Positions 16,389 through 24,936 of a stretch of DNA of 64,000 bases are shown here, piece after piece. The stretch is from the NCBI RefSeq assembly GCF_030065535.1, contig NZ_JASJND010000001.1, positions 62,001-126,000 of the forward strand. Direction: 5' to 3'. The translations under genes and the position numbers were made by a program. Below the pieces are notes generated by a model. That model saw only the letters and a list, made by a program, of their open reading frames with translations, was not told the origin of the DNA and did not search any database. Origin of the DNA: Microbacterium dauci. Its GTDB lineage: Bacteria > Actinomycetota > Actinomycetes > Actinomycetales > Microbacteriaceae. Position 1 is the stretch's first letter; every line of letters starts with the position of its first letter.

Positions 16389-17671
16389 CCTCGCTCGCTC
16401 CCACCGAGACCGCCGACGGCGCGGTCCACCTCGCGACCGTGCAGCAGCGGCACCTCAAGCTGCCGATCGTCCTCGCCGCTGCGACCGTGCTGCTGGCAGC
16501 GCTGTTCCTGTTCGCACCGCGCTCCGGCACGTCGACGTTCCGCCTCGGCGACGCGGCATCCGCGCTCGAACTGCCGAACGTCGGCGTCCCCACCGGACCG
16601 ACCTCGTGGATCACGCTCGTGTTCGTCGCCGCACTCGCCGCGTGGGCGTTCGTCGAGGCGTGGGCGTACCGTCGCCCGCGGCTGTGGCTTCCCGTCGTCT
16701 TCAGCGTGCTCGCGGTCTTCGCGTTCCTCACGTGGGCCGCGGCCGGTGGACAGGTGCCCGTCACGGGTCTGCTGGCCGGTGCGATCTCGCTCTCGGTGCC
16801 GCTCGTCTTCGGCGCCCTCGGCGGTGTCATCGGCGAGCGCGTCGGCGTGGTCAACGTCGCGATCGAGGGGCAGCTGCTCCTCGGCGCGTTCTCGGCCGCA
16901 CTCCTGTCGAGCATCACCGGCAACCCGTTCGTCGGCCTCGTCGGCGCGATGATCGGCGGCGTCCTCGTCGCGTTCGTGCTCGCGGCGTTCGCGATCAAGT
17001 ACCTCGTCGAGCAGGTCATCGTCGGTGTCGTCCTCAACGTGCTCGTCACCGGCCTCACCGGCTTCCTCTACGGCGCACTCCTCGTGCCCAACGAGAACGC
17101 CCTGAACTCGCCGGTGCGATTCACCCGCATCGAGATCCCGCTGCTGAGCGAGATCCCGATCATCGGGCCGGTGCTGTTCAACCAGACGTTCATCGTGTAC
17201 CTGATGTTCATCACGGTCGCGATCGTCGCCTGGGGCCTATACCGCACCCGCTGGGGCCTGCGCCTCCGCGCCGTCGGCGAGCACCCGCAGGCGGCCGACA
17301 CGGTCGGCATCAACGTCAACCGGCTGCGGTTCTGGAACGTCTCGCTCGCCGGCGCCATCGCCGGTATCGGCGGCGCGTACTTCACGCTCGTCTCGGTGCC
17401 GCAGTTCGGCAAGGAGATGACCGCCGGCCTCGGCTTCATCGCCCTCGCCGCTGTGATCTTCGGTCGCTGGGACCCGATCCGTGCGGCGCTCGCCGCGCTC
17501 CTGTTCGGGTTCGCGACGAACCTCCAGAACCTGCTGACGGTGCTGAAGACGCCGATCCCCAGCGAGTTCATGCTCATGCTGCCCTACGTCGTGACGATCC
17601 TCGCGGTCGCCGGATTCGCCGGACAGATCCGCGGACCCGCAGCCTCGGGCAAGCCGTACATCAAGGGTTGA
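16385..17671 (+). CDS. nupC: Nucleoside ABC transporter permease 2
   Basis: This is the second permease, 428 residues, from the ATG at 16385 that overlaps the nupB stop. The longer upstream reading frame is a shadow of nupB. It has the paired family motifs GERVGVVNVAIEGQLLLGAF and LRAVGEHPQAADTVGI. Two extra membrane segments at the N-terminus precede the conserved core. A hairpin starts 3 nt after the stop, and cdd follows 47 bp downstream. Confidence 0.92.
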   Translation: MTSLAPTETADGAVHLATVQQRHLKLPIVLAAATVLLAALFLFAPRSGTSTFRLGDAASALELPNVGVPTGPTSWITLVFVAALAAWAFVEAWAYRRPRLWLPVVFSVLAVFAFLTWAAAGGQVPVTGLLAGAISLSVPLVFGALGGVIGERVGVVNVAIEGQLLLGAFSAALLSSITGNPFVGLVGAMIGGVLVAFVLAAFAIKYLVEQVIVGVVLNVLVTGLTGFLYGALLVPNENALNSPVRFTRIEIPLLSEIPIIGPVLFNQTFIVYLMFITVAIVAWGLYRTRWGLRLRAVGEHPQAADTVGINVNRLRFWNVSLAGAIAGIGGAYFTLVSVPQFGKEMTAGLGFIALAAVIFGRWDPIRAALAALLFGFATNLQNLLTVLKTPIPSEFMLMLPYVVTILAVAGFAGQIRGPAASGKPYIKG

Positions 17672-17673
17672 GT

Positions 17674-17697
17674 CGGATGCCGCGCCCGCGGCATCCG
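17674..17697. terminator. Perfect 10-bp-stem hairpin made of inverted GGATGCC words
   Basis: The arms are CGGATGCCGC and its exact complement with a 4-nt loop, starting 3 nt after the nupC stop. The same stem occurs again at 63371-63394. It probably attenuates transcription between the transporter and cdd-deoA-add rather than stopping it fully, because no promoter is obvious in the remaining 21 bp. Confidence 0.7.
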
Positions 17698-17718
17698 CAG
17701 AAGTGAAGGAAGTCTGTC

Positions 17719-18117
17719 GTGACCGACATCGATTGGGACGAACTCCGAGCCGTGGCCGTCGAGGCCATGGAACGCGCGTACGCGCCGTACTCCCGCTACA
17801 AGGTGGGCGCCGCAGCCCTCGTCAGCGACGGCCGCATCGTCTCCGGCTGCAACGTCGAGAACGCCTCGTACGGCGTCGGCCTGTGCGCCGAGTGCGCGCT
17901 CGTGGGCGACCTGCACATGAGCGGCGGCGGTGAGCTCGTCGCGTTCGTGTGCGTGAACGGCGACGGCGAGACGATCATGCCGTGCGGCCGCTGCCGTCAG
18001 CTGCTGTACGAATTCGCCTTGCCCGGGATGCTGCTCGAGACGGTGTCCGGCATCCGGACCATCGACGAGGTGCTGCCCGACGCGTTCGGTCCGCGCGACC
18101 TGGAGGCTGCACGATGA
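17719..18117 (+). CDS. cdd: Cytidine deaminase
   Basis: This enzyme deaminates cytidine and deoxycytidine to uridine and deoxyuridine in pyrimidine salvage. The 132-residue protein is a small homotetrameric-type CDA. The catalytic CAE is at residues 56-58 (Glu58 as proton shuttle), and zinc is bound by Cys56, Cys89 and Cys92 (PCGRC). The substrate-binding CNVENASYG is at 44-52. The start is GTG with GAAGGAAG upstream. Its stop overlaps the deoA start (ATGA). Confidence 0.96.
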   Translation: MTDIDWDELRAVAVEAMERAYAPYSRYKVGAAALVSDGRIVSGCNVENASYGVGLCAECALVGDLHMSGGGELVAFVCVNGDGETIMPCGRCRQLLYEFALPGMLLETVSGIRTIDEVLPDAFGPRDLEAAR

Positions 18118-19406
18118 GCGCCGTCGAGCCGTTCGACGCCGTCGACGTCATCCGCACCAAGCGCGACGGCGGCGCCGTCGCCGAAGACGCGCTGCGATGG
18201 ATGATCGACGCATACACCCGCGAATACGTCGCCGACTCGCAGATGGCGTCGTTCGCGATGGCGGTGCTCCTCAACGGCATGAGCCGAGACGAGATCCGCG
18301 TCATGACCGACGCGATGATCGCGTCGGGGGAGCGGATGAGCTTCGCCGGCCTCGGCAAGCCGACCGTCGACAAGCACTCCACCGGCGGCGTCGGCGACAA
18401 GATCACGCTGCCGCTCGCGCCGCTCGTGGCATCGTTCGGCGTCGCCGTCCCGCAGCTCTCCGGTCGCGGGCTCGGCCACACCGGCGGCACCCTCGACAAG
18501 CTCGAGGCGATCCCGGGCTGGCGCGCGGCGCTCAGCAACGACGAGATGATCGCGCAGATGCGCGGCGTCGGCGCGGTCATCTGCGCCGCAGGCTCGGGTC
18601 TCGCCCCTGCCGACAAGCGCCTGTACGCGCTCCGCGACGTGACCGGCACGGTCGAGGCGATCCCGCTCATCGCGTCGAGCATCATGTCGAAGAAGATCGC
18701 CGAGGGCACCGACTCGCTCGTGCTCGACGTGAAGTTCGGCTCCGGCGCGTTCATGCAGGACGTCGACAAGGCCCGCGAACTCGCCCGCACCATGGTCGCG
18801 CTCGGCACCGACTCCGGTGTCGCGACGACCGCGCTCCTCACCGACATGAACACCCCGCTCGGTCTCGCGATCGGCAACGCCAACGAGGTCCGCGAATCGG
18901 TCGAGGTGCTCGCCGGCGGCGGCCCCGCCGACGTCGTCGAACTCACCGTCGCCCTCGCGCGCGAGATGCTGGCGCTCGCGGGACAGCCCGACGCCGACGT
19001 CGAGGCGGCCCTCCGCGACGGCCGTGCGATGGACAGCTGGCGCGCGATGATCGCCGCGCAGGACGGCGACCCGGATGCCGCCCTCCCCACGCCCCGCGAG
19101 ACGCACGTCGTCACCGCACCGACGTCGGGCGTCGTCACCCGCATGGAAGCGCTGCCGTTCGGCGTCGCCGCGTGGCGCCTCGGCGCCGGCCGCGCCCGCG
19201 CGCAGGACCCCGTCATCCACGCCGCCGGGATCGACCTGCACGTGAAGCCCGGCGACACCGTCACCGCCGGACAGCCGCTGTTCACCCTGCTCGCCGACGA
19301 TGAGCAGCGCTTCTCGCGCGCCGCCGAGGCGCTCGAGGGCGCGTGGGAGATCGGCGCCGACGCACCGGCATCCACACCGCTCGTCCTCGAACGCATCACC
19401 GCCTGA
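18114..19406 (+). CDS. deoA: Thymidine phosphorylase (pyrimidine-nucleoside phosphorylase)
   Basis: This enzyme splits thymidine or uridine with phosphate into base and (deoxy)ribose-1-phosphate. The 430-residue length is normal. The family signature SGRGLGHTGGTLDKLEAIPG lies near residues 118-137, and the phosphate loop KHSTGGVGDK is intact. The ATG at 18114 overlaps the cdd stop, so uridine made by Cdd is handled by a coupled gene product. Members of this family often accept uridine too (Pdp), so the deoA/pdp boundary is uncertain. Confidence 0.94.
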   Translation: MSAVEPFDAVDVIRTKRDGGAVAEDALRWMIDAYTREYVADSQMASFAMAVLLNGMSRDEIRVMTDAMIASGERMSFAGLGKPTVDKHSTGGVGDKITLPLAPLVASFGVAVPQLSGRGLGHTGGTLDKLEAIPGWRAALSNDEMIAQMRGVGAVICAAGSGLAPADKRLYALRDVTGTVEAIPLIASSIMSKKIAEGTDSLVLDVKFGSGAFMQDVDKARELARTMVALGTDSGVATTALLTDMNTPLGLAIGNANEVRESVEVLAGGGPADVVELTVALAREMLALAGQPDADVEAALRDGRAMDSWRAMIAAQDGDPDAALPTPRETHVVTAPTSGVVTRMEALPFGVAAWRLGAGRARAQDPVIHAAGIDLHVKPGDTVTAGQPLFTLLADDEQRFSRAAEALEGAWEIGADAPASTPLVLERITA

Positions 19407-19426
19407 CCCTCCCGGAGGAGACCACC

Positions 19427-20542
19427 ATGTCCATCGACCAGCACGGCGACGCGAAGCTCCAGGGGGTTTCGATCCGATCGCTGCCGAAGGTGTCGCTCCA
19501 CGACCACCTCGACGGCGGTCTGCGCCCGCAGACCATCATCGAGCTGGCCGACGAGATCGGGCACGAGGTCCCCGAGGCCGCGGCCGATGACCTCGCCGAC
19601 TGGTTCGAGGACCAGGCCGACTCGGGATCGCTCGTCGAGTACCTGAAGACGTTCGACCTGACGATCGCCGTCATGCAGACGAAGAACGGCCTCCGTCGCG
19701 TCGCGAAGGAGTTCGTCGAAGACCTCGCCGCGGACGGCGTGATCTATGGCGAAGTCCGCTGGGCGCCCGAGCAGCACCTCGCCGGCGGGCTCAGCCTCGA
19801 CGAGGTCGTCGAAGCCGTGCAGGAGGGTATCGAAGCGGGGGAGGATGCCGCCGAGGCATCCGGCCACGACATCCGTGTCGGGCAGCTCATCACCGCCATG
19901 CGGCACGCCGACCGGTCGCTCGAGATCGCGAAGCTCGCCGTCGCGCACCGCGGTCGCGGCGCGGTCGGGTTCGACATCGCCGGCGCCGAGGACGGGTTCC
20001 CCGCGTCGAAGCACCGCGAGGCGTTCGACTACCTCGCCGCGAACTTCTTCCCCGTGACGGTGCACGCCGGTGAGGCCGCTGGGCTCGACTCGATCCGCTC
20101 GGCCATCCTCGACGGCCGTGCGCTGCGGCTCGGCCACGGCGTGCGCATCGCCGAAGACCTCGACGTCGTCGAGGAGAAGGGCGACGAGGTGCAGGTGCGT
20201 TTCGGCGACCTGGCTCGCTGGGTGCGCGATCGCGAGATCCCGCTCGAGTTGTCGCCGTCGTCGAACCTGCAGACCGGCGCGATCGCGAAGTGGGGCACGC
20301 AGCTCGAGGACCACCCGTTCGACCTGCTGTACCAGCTCGGCTTCGCCGTGACGGTCAACGTCGACAACCGGACGATGAGCCGCACCTCGCTGACGCGCGA
20401 GCTGAAGCTGCTCTCGGACACGTTCGAGTACACCCTCGACGACCTTGAGGCCTTCCAGCTCAACGCCGCGGCCGCCGCCTTCCTCACCATCGAGGAGCGC
20501 GAGGAGCTCATCGAGCTCATCGGCGAGGGCTTCGCCGGCTGA
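19427..20542 (+). CDS. add: Adenosine deaminase
   Basis: This enzyme converts adenosine and deoxyadenosine to inosine forms. The 371-residue protein has the metal-binding HDHLDGGLRP (His25, His27), the VHAGE motif with the third metal His and catalytic Glu, and the later GHGVRI and VNVDNRTMS metal and substrate stretches. A CGGAGGAG ribosome-binding site supports the ATG at 19427 over the longer frame. It is the third gene of the salvage operon. Inosine would go on to the PNP encoded at 31672-32502. Confidence 0.94.
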   Translation: MSIDQHGDAKLQGVSIRSLPKVSLHDHLDGGLRPQTIIELADEIGHEVPEAAADDLADWFEDQADSGSLVEYLKTFDLTIAVMQTKNGLRRVAKEFVEDLAADGVIYGEVRWAPEQHLAGGLSLDEVVEAVQEGIEAGEDAAEASGHDIRVGQLITAMRHADRSLEIAKLAVAHRGRGAVGFDIAGAEDGFPASKHREAFDYLAANFFPVTVHAGEAAGLDSIRSAILDGRALRLGHGVRIAEDLDVVEEKGDEVQVRFGDLARWVRDREIPLELSPSSNLQTGAIAKWGTQLEDHPFDLLYQLGFAVTVNVDNRTMSRTSLTRELKLLSDTFEYTLDDLEAFQLNAAAAAFLTIEEREELIELIGEGFAG

Positions 20543-20640
20543 CCCATAGCGCCGCTTCGCGGCCCGGCGGGGCATTGGTGGTCGCCGCACCAACTACGGA
20601 GTTTTCGGAGCTCGAGGCCGGAAGAGGTCGGTCTTTCGGA

Positions 20641-21480
20641 TCAGTGTGCGCGATTCTCCGGAGATATTGCGCGGGCAGCGAGGATCTCGGCGATGTCGCT
20701 TCGGACTGCATCGCGCATGTACATGATGTCCTCGGCGATTGGGCGGATCGTCACGTAGCCCAACTTCGCGGCTGCGATGTCCCGACGCCGGTCCCGCCGT
20801 TGCTGGTCCCATCCCTCGTGGTGCGCCTTGCTGTCGCACTCGATGATCAACCACCCATCGACCACGAAGTCCACACGGCCGACACCGGGGATGACGACCT
20901 GCGTCGCGAACGTGCATCCCAACGAGCGGAGGATCAGTCGAAGCAGGCTCTCGGGTCCTGACTCGGCGCGACGGTCGAGGAGGCGTCTCAGGCGACGGTG
21001 GCGTCTCGGCAATCGCGCCATCACACGCTCTAGCGCGTCGTGATCGATGTGGCCGAGGTGCCAAGCGCTGTCTAACGTCGCGACTGCAGCGCGAGGTTCC
21101 TGGCACCGGACTGCTTCGGCCAGCGCCGATTCGACATCAGTCGTCGTCGCATGCGATGGCCGCTCGGTCGTGCGCCAATGGAGTCGAACGTCGTGCGGCA
21201 TCTCCGGGAGATGGCTCGCATGAGGTTCGACTTGGAGGTGGAGGCGGTCTGGACTCAGGACGAAGACACCGAGGGCTCGGAGCAGTGAGACGCAGTCGAG
21301 TCGAGCGCCGAGCTCGACGGCGCGGAGGAGCTCGGCATCGACATCGGAAGGAAGGTAGCGTCCGCGCCGCGCGCGGCGGAGGCTGCCGCTTCGGACTGCT
21401 CGGTCGATGTCCGCGCGTCGCAGCCCGCGCGAAATCAGGTCATCCCTGGAGAGCGTCAGCGGAATGAGCATGCGTGGCAT
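20641..21480 (-). CDS. AbiEi-like N-terminal plus DUF559-type nuclease-fold protein
   Basis: This 279-residue protein looks two-domained. The N-terminus (LSRDDLISRGLRRADIDRAVRSGSLRRARRGRYLP) resembles the winged-helix of AbiEi-type antitoxins. The C-terminus has the PD-(D/E)XK-like pattern RVDFVVDGWLIIECDSK followed by RRDRRRDIAAAKLGYVTIRP, as in DUF559/Vsr-like proteins. Such proteins are common single-copy or amplified genes in Microbacteriaceae with no established role. No AbiEii toxin partner is adjacent. A second start at 21471 is possible. It is isolated, flanked by short repeats, and sits between the salvage and mannitol operons. Confidence 0.65.
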   Translation of the reverse strand: MPRMLIPLTLSRDDLISRGLRRADIDRAVRSGSLRRARRGRYLPSDVDAELLRAVELGARLDCVSLLRALGVFVLSPDRLHLQVEPHASHLPEMPHDVRLHWRTTERPSHATTTDVESALAEAVRCQEPRAAVATLDSAWHLGHIDHDALERVMARLPRRHRRLRRLLDRRAESGPESLLRLILRSLGCTFATQVVIPGVGRVDFVVDGWLIIECDSKAHHEGWDQQRRDRRRDIAAAKLGYVTIRPIAEDIMYMRDAVRSDIAEILAARAISPENRAH

Positions 21481-21582
21481 CCCGCCACGATGGACGCCCC
21501 GACGCGGTTGCCGCGCCGGTTTCGACCAACCGGTGGACTACCGCTGCCCGCACGGCGATGGGGAGAAGCGTCGGCACGCCGA

Positions 21583-21664
21583 CAACAACTCCGGAGAACT
21601 CCTGCGGAACCTGTCGCTGGAGGCGGTGTCACCCACTCAGAGGACGAATTCTCCGGAGTTGTTG
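21583..21664. repeat. Inverted-repeat element downstream of mtlD
   Basis: An 18-bp arm CAACAACTCCGGAGAACT at 21583-21600 recurs inverted at 21647-21664 with one mismatch across a 46-nt loop. The core CTCCGGAG of each arm is itself palindromic. The element ends 34 bp after the mtlD stop. Its position, ACAACTC core and loop size resemble the element at 3986-4100. Confidence 0.75.
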
Positions 21665-21697
21665 CGAGCGCGGCCGGGCGCGCGCGCGGCGCGCGGG

Positions 21698-22852
21698 TCA
21701 GACGCCGAGCTCGGCCTGACGGGCGAGGACGGCCTCGACGAGGCGGGGCGTGAGCGGGTGGTCGGCTTCGAGGCCCGTGACGGATGCCACGAACGCGGCC
21801 GCATCCTCACCGCGAAGGCGCTGCTGCAGCTCGACGGCCTGGGGGTCGGCGGCGTCCTGGAAGCGCAGCGCAGCGGCGACCGCGGCGACGAGCCCGTCGA
21901 CCGACAGACCACGCTCGGCGGCTGCCGACGCCGGTCCGATGAAGCGCTCGTGCCGCGAGAGCTTGCGCAGCGGCTGCCGTCCGACGCGCTGCACGGTGTC
22001 GGGCAGTGCCGGGTTTGCGAAGCGCTGCAGGATCGTCGCGCGGTACTCGGCGAGTTCCGCAGGGTCGAGGCCGTGCACGGCGCTCAGCAGGGCCGAGGTC
22101 TCTTCGAGCGCGGCGCCGACCTTCGCGGCGATCTCGGGGTCGGCGAGGGCGTCGGAGATGCGGGTGATGCCCGCGGCGGCACCGAAGTACGCCGTCGCGG
22201 CGTGGCCGGTGTTCACCGTGAAGAGCTTTCGCTCGATGTACGGTGCCAGGTCGTCGACGAAGTGCGCGCCGGGGATGTTGGGCAGGCTGTCGGCGAACGG
22301 CCCCTGCTCGATGGCCCACTCGTAGAACGGCTCGACCGTGACGTCGACGCCGCCGTCCTCGGGCTGGCCGGGGACGATGCGGTCGACGGCGGTGTTCGCG
22401 AACACGGCACGGCTGGACAGTTCGGCCCAGTCGTCGCCCGCGCGCTGCTCGATCTCGGCGCGGAGCGTGTCGGTCGCGCCGATCGCGTTCTCGCAGGCCA
22501 TGACCTGCAGGGGAGCGGATGCCGCGTCGCGACGCCGCAGCCCGGCGAGGATGCTGGGCGCGACGAACGGGAGGATGTTGGGGCCGACGGCCGTGGTGAC
22601 GACGTCCGCGGTCGCGATCTCGTCGGCGACGCCGTCGGGATCGGTCTGGCTGTTGATGGCGCGGAAGCCAGTCACGACCTTGTCGGCGCCGCCGACACCG
22701 ACCTCGTGGACGGTGTACTCACTGACGCCGTTGATGGTGTCGACGAGGGTGGGGGCGACGTCCGAGAAGACGAGGTCGTAGCCGCCCTCGTGCAGGAGGA
22801 GCCCGACGAAGCCGCGGCCGATGTTGCCGGCGCCGAAGTGGACGGCTTTCAT
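21698..22852 (-). CDS. mtlD: Mannitol-1-phosphate 5-dehydrogenase
   Basis: This enzyme oxidises mannitol-1-phosphate, delivered by the PTS, to fructose-6-phosphate with NAD+. The 384-residue protein has the N-terminal Rossmann motif [16 protein letters not shown] and the family's [10 protein letters not shown] and [16 protein letters not shown] stretches, with the catalytic Lys. The start overlaps the EIIA stop by 4 nt. It is the last gene of the operon running from 27204 down to 21698. Confidence 0.96.
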   Translation of the reverse strand: MKAVHFGAGNIGRGFVGLLLHEGGYDLVFSDVAPTLVDTINGVSEYTVHEVGVGGADKVVTGFRAINSQTDPDGVADEIATADVVTTAVGPNILPFVAPSILAGLRRRDAASAPLQVMACENAIGATDTLRAEIEQRAGDDWAELSSRAVFANTAVDRIVPGQPEDGGVDVTVEPFYEWAIEQGPFADSLPNIPGAHFVDDLAPYIERKLFTVNTGHAATAYFGAAAGITRISDALADPEIAAKVGAALEETSALLSAVHGLDPAELAEYRATILQRFANPALPDTVQRVGRQPLRKLSRHERFIGPASAAAERGLSVDGLVAAVAAALRFQDAADPQAVELQQRLRGEDAAAFVASVTGLEADHPLTPRLVEAVLARQAELGV

Positions 22853-23289
22853 GCCTCGTTCACCGTGGCGAGGATCGCGTAGAGGTCTTCGGGGGTCTGC
22901 GCGGCCTTGAGCTTCGCGACGTCGTCGTCCTCCGAGAAGAGGAGGGCGATCTGGGAGAGGATCTCGAGGTGCTCGTCGCCCTTGCCGGCGATGCCGACGA
23001 CGAAGGTGACCGGGTCACCCGACCAGTCGACGCCGCCGTCGTAGCGGACGAACGAGAGCGCCGAGTCGAGGATCGTCTCCTTGGTCTCGTTGGTGCCGTG
23101 GGGGATCGCGAGCTCGTTGCCCATGTAAGTCGACACGGCGACCTCGCGCTGCTGCATCGCGTCGAAGTACGCGCCGGTGACGGCACCGGCGGCCTCGAGG
23201 ATGTCGGCGGCCTCCTTCATGGCCTGCTCCTTGGTGGCGGAGCCGGTGTGGATGCGGATCTGTCCGAGGGTGAGTACTTCGCGGGCCAT
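22849..23289 (-). CDS. mtlF: PTS mannitol-specific EIIA component
   Basis: This stand-alone EIIA relays phosphate from HPr to the EIIB domain of the mannitol permease. The 146-residue protein has the phospho-accepting His64 in [10 protein letters not shown], the EIIA-Mtl/Fru (type 2) signature. I chose the ATG at 23289 because it begins the conserved [19 protein letters not shown] region. The longer frame adds an unrelated stretch covering a hairpin. It is translationally coupled to mtlD. Confidence 0.93.
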   Translation of the reverse strand: MAREVLTLGQIRIHTGSATKEQAMKEAADILEAAGAVTGAYFDAMQQREVAVSTYMGNELAIPHGTNETKETILDSALSFVRYDGGVDWSGDPVTFVVGIAGKGDEHLEILSQIALLFSEDDDVAKLKAAQTPEDLYAILATVNEA

Positions 23290-23325
23290 GAGTTCCTTCT
23301 TCCGTGTCGTGCGTGTGAAAACGGG

Positions 23326-23360
23326 CTGCGGGGCCGGGACCATTGTCTCCGACCCCGCAG
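23326..23360 (-). terminator. Intra-operon hairpin between EIICB and EIIA genes
   Basis: A perfect 8-bp stem (CTGCGGGG/CCCCGCAG) with a 19-nt loop occupies the 80-bp gap after the EIICB stop. It may trim or attenuate the transcript between permease and EIIA/mtlD. Confidence 0.45.
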
Positions 23361-23369
23361 CGGTCCGCA

Positions 23370-24932
23370 TCAGGCGTCGTGCTGGCGACGCACCATGTCC
23401 ACGACCTCGTCGTACTTCGGCGAGTTCATGAAGTTGTCGACCGAGACGTGGATGGCGTCGGGGTTCTGACGCTTCGCACGGTCGGTCAGCTGCTGCTGGG
23501 TGATGACCAGGTCGGCCGTGCCGTCGAGGTTCGCGATCGCCTTGTTGACGACCGTGACATCCTCGATGCCCGCCTTCTTGATCTTGTTGCGCAGGACGCT
23601 GGCGCCCATCGCGGAGGAGCCCATGCCGGCGTCGCAGGCGAAGACGATCGAGCGGATCTCCTTCGCGTCGGTTGCGACGGCGCCGGACTCGGATGCCGCG
23701 GCGGCTGCACCGGCGCCACCGAGCACGCTCGTGGCGGCCGATGCCTTGCCCTTGTTGGCCTCGTTGCGGGCGATGGCCTCGGCGAAGCCGCTCTGACCGG
23801 CCTCCTCACGGGCGAGGTCGCGCTTGCGGCTCGCGATGAGGATGACGGCGGCGACCGCGAAGGTGACACCTGCCGAGATGACGACCGACAGGATGACGCC
23901 GAGGTGGCTGCCCGGTGCAGTCTGGATGAGCACCGCGAAGATCGATCCGGGGGATGCCGCGGCGACGAGGCCGGACTGGAAGATCGCGTTCGTGGCGACA
24001 CCCGAGGCGCCACCGGCGATGAGCGCGAGGAGCAGTACGGGCTTGGCGAGCACGTACGGGAAGTACACCTCGTGGATGCCACCCAGGAACTGGATGATCA
24101 GCGCGCCGGGGGCGGTGGCGCGTGCGGCACCGACACCGAAGAACGTGATCGCGAGCAGGAGGCCGGCGCCGGGGCCGGGGTTCGCCTCGACGAGGAACAG
24201 CAGGCTGCGACCGGTCTCGAGCGACTGCTGGCTGCCGAGCGGGGTGAACACGCCGTGGTTGATGGCGTTGTTGAGAAACAGCACCTTCGCCGGCTCGACG
24301 ATGATGCTCGCGAGCGGAAGGAGACCGTTCGAGATCAGCCAGCCGACGGCACCACCGAGGGCGTCGGTGACGGCCTTCATGACGGGCGCGAGCCAGAAGA
24401 ACGCGGCGAGGGCGGCGAAGAAGCCGACGAAGCCGGCGCTGAAGTTGTCGACCAGCATCTCGAAGCCGGCGCGGATCTTGCCCTCCCAGAGCTTCTCCAC
24501 GTACTTCAGGGCGAGGGCGGCGAGCGGGCCGATGATCATCGCGCCGAGGAACATGATCGTCCCGTTGGCGCCGACGATGACGCCCATCGCGGCGACGGCG
24601 CCGACGACGCCACCGCGCACGCCGTGGACCATACGGCCACCGGTGTAGGCGATGAGCGAGGGCAGCAGGTACGTGATGATCGGGCCGACGAGGCCGACCC
24701 AGATGGTGCCGTCAGCGGTCTCGCCGCCGCCGAGCATGCGGGAGTCGGCCCAGCGCCACGCTTCGACGGGGCCGTTCTGGCCGACCCATCCGGTGTCGAT
24801 GAACAGGGCGGTGATGAGACCCCAGGCGATGAACGCCGCGATGTTGGGCATGACCATGCCCGAGAGGAACGTGCCGAATCGCTGAACGGCGACGCGGGCA
24901 CCTCCCCGGGCGGGTGCAGACGTCGTTGTCAT
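23370..24932 (-). CDS. mtlA: PTS mannitol permease EIICB
   Basis: This membrane permease imports and phosphorylates mannitol. The 520-residue protein starts with the EIIC domain (about 1-345, several membrane segments, GTFLSGMVMPNIAAFIAWGLITALF). It ends with an EIIB domain whose phospho-accepting Cys433 lies in FACDAGMGSS. A 50-residue linker rich in Ala, Gly and Ser separates them. The EIIA domain fused in E. coli MtlA is a separate gene here. Only 4 bp separate it from the ptsI stop. Confidence 0.95.
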   Translation of the reverse strand: MTTTSAPARGGARVAVQRFGTFLSGMVMPNIAAFIAWGLITALFIDTGWVGQNGPVEAWRWADSRMLGGGETADGTIWVGLVGPIITYLLPSLIAYTGGRMVHGVRGGVVGAVAAMGVIVGANGTIMFLGAMIIGPLAALALKYVEKLWEGKIRAGFEMLVDNFSAGFVGFFAALAAFFWLAPVMKAVTDALGGAVGWLISNGLLPLASIIVEPAKVLFLNNAINHGVFTPLGSQQSLETGRSLLFLVEANPGPGAGLLLAITFFGVGAARATAPGALIIQFLGGIHEVYFPYVLAKPVLLLALIAGGASGVATNAIFQSGLVAAASPGSIFAVLIQTAPGSHLGVILSVVISAGVTFAVAAVILIASRKRDLAREEAGQSGFAEAIARNEANKGKASAATSVLGGAGAAAAASESGAVATDAKEIRSIVFACDAGMGSSAMGASVLRNKIKKAGIEDVTVVNKAIANLDGTADLVITQQQLTDRAKRQNPDAIHVSVDNFMNSPKYDEVVDMVRRQHDA

Positions 24933-24936
24933 GTGA

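Noticed and set aside
17975..20593. Minus-strand open frame of 872 codons across cdd, deoA and add
   Set aside because: It is the reverse of three coupled enzymes with intact catalytic motifs and has no recognisable product.
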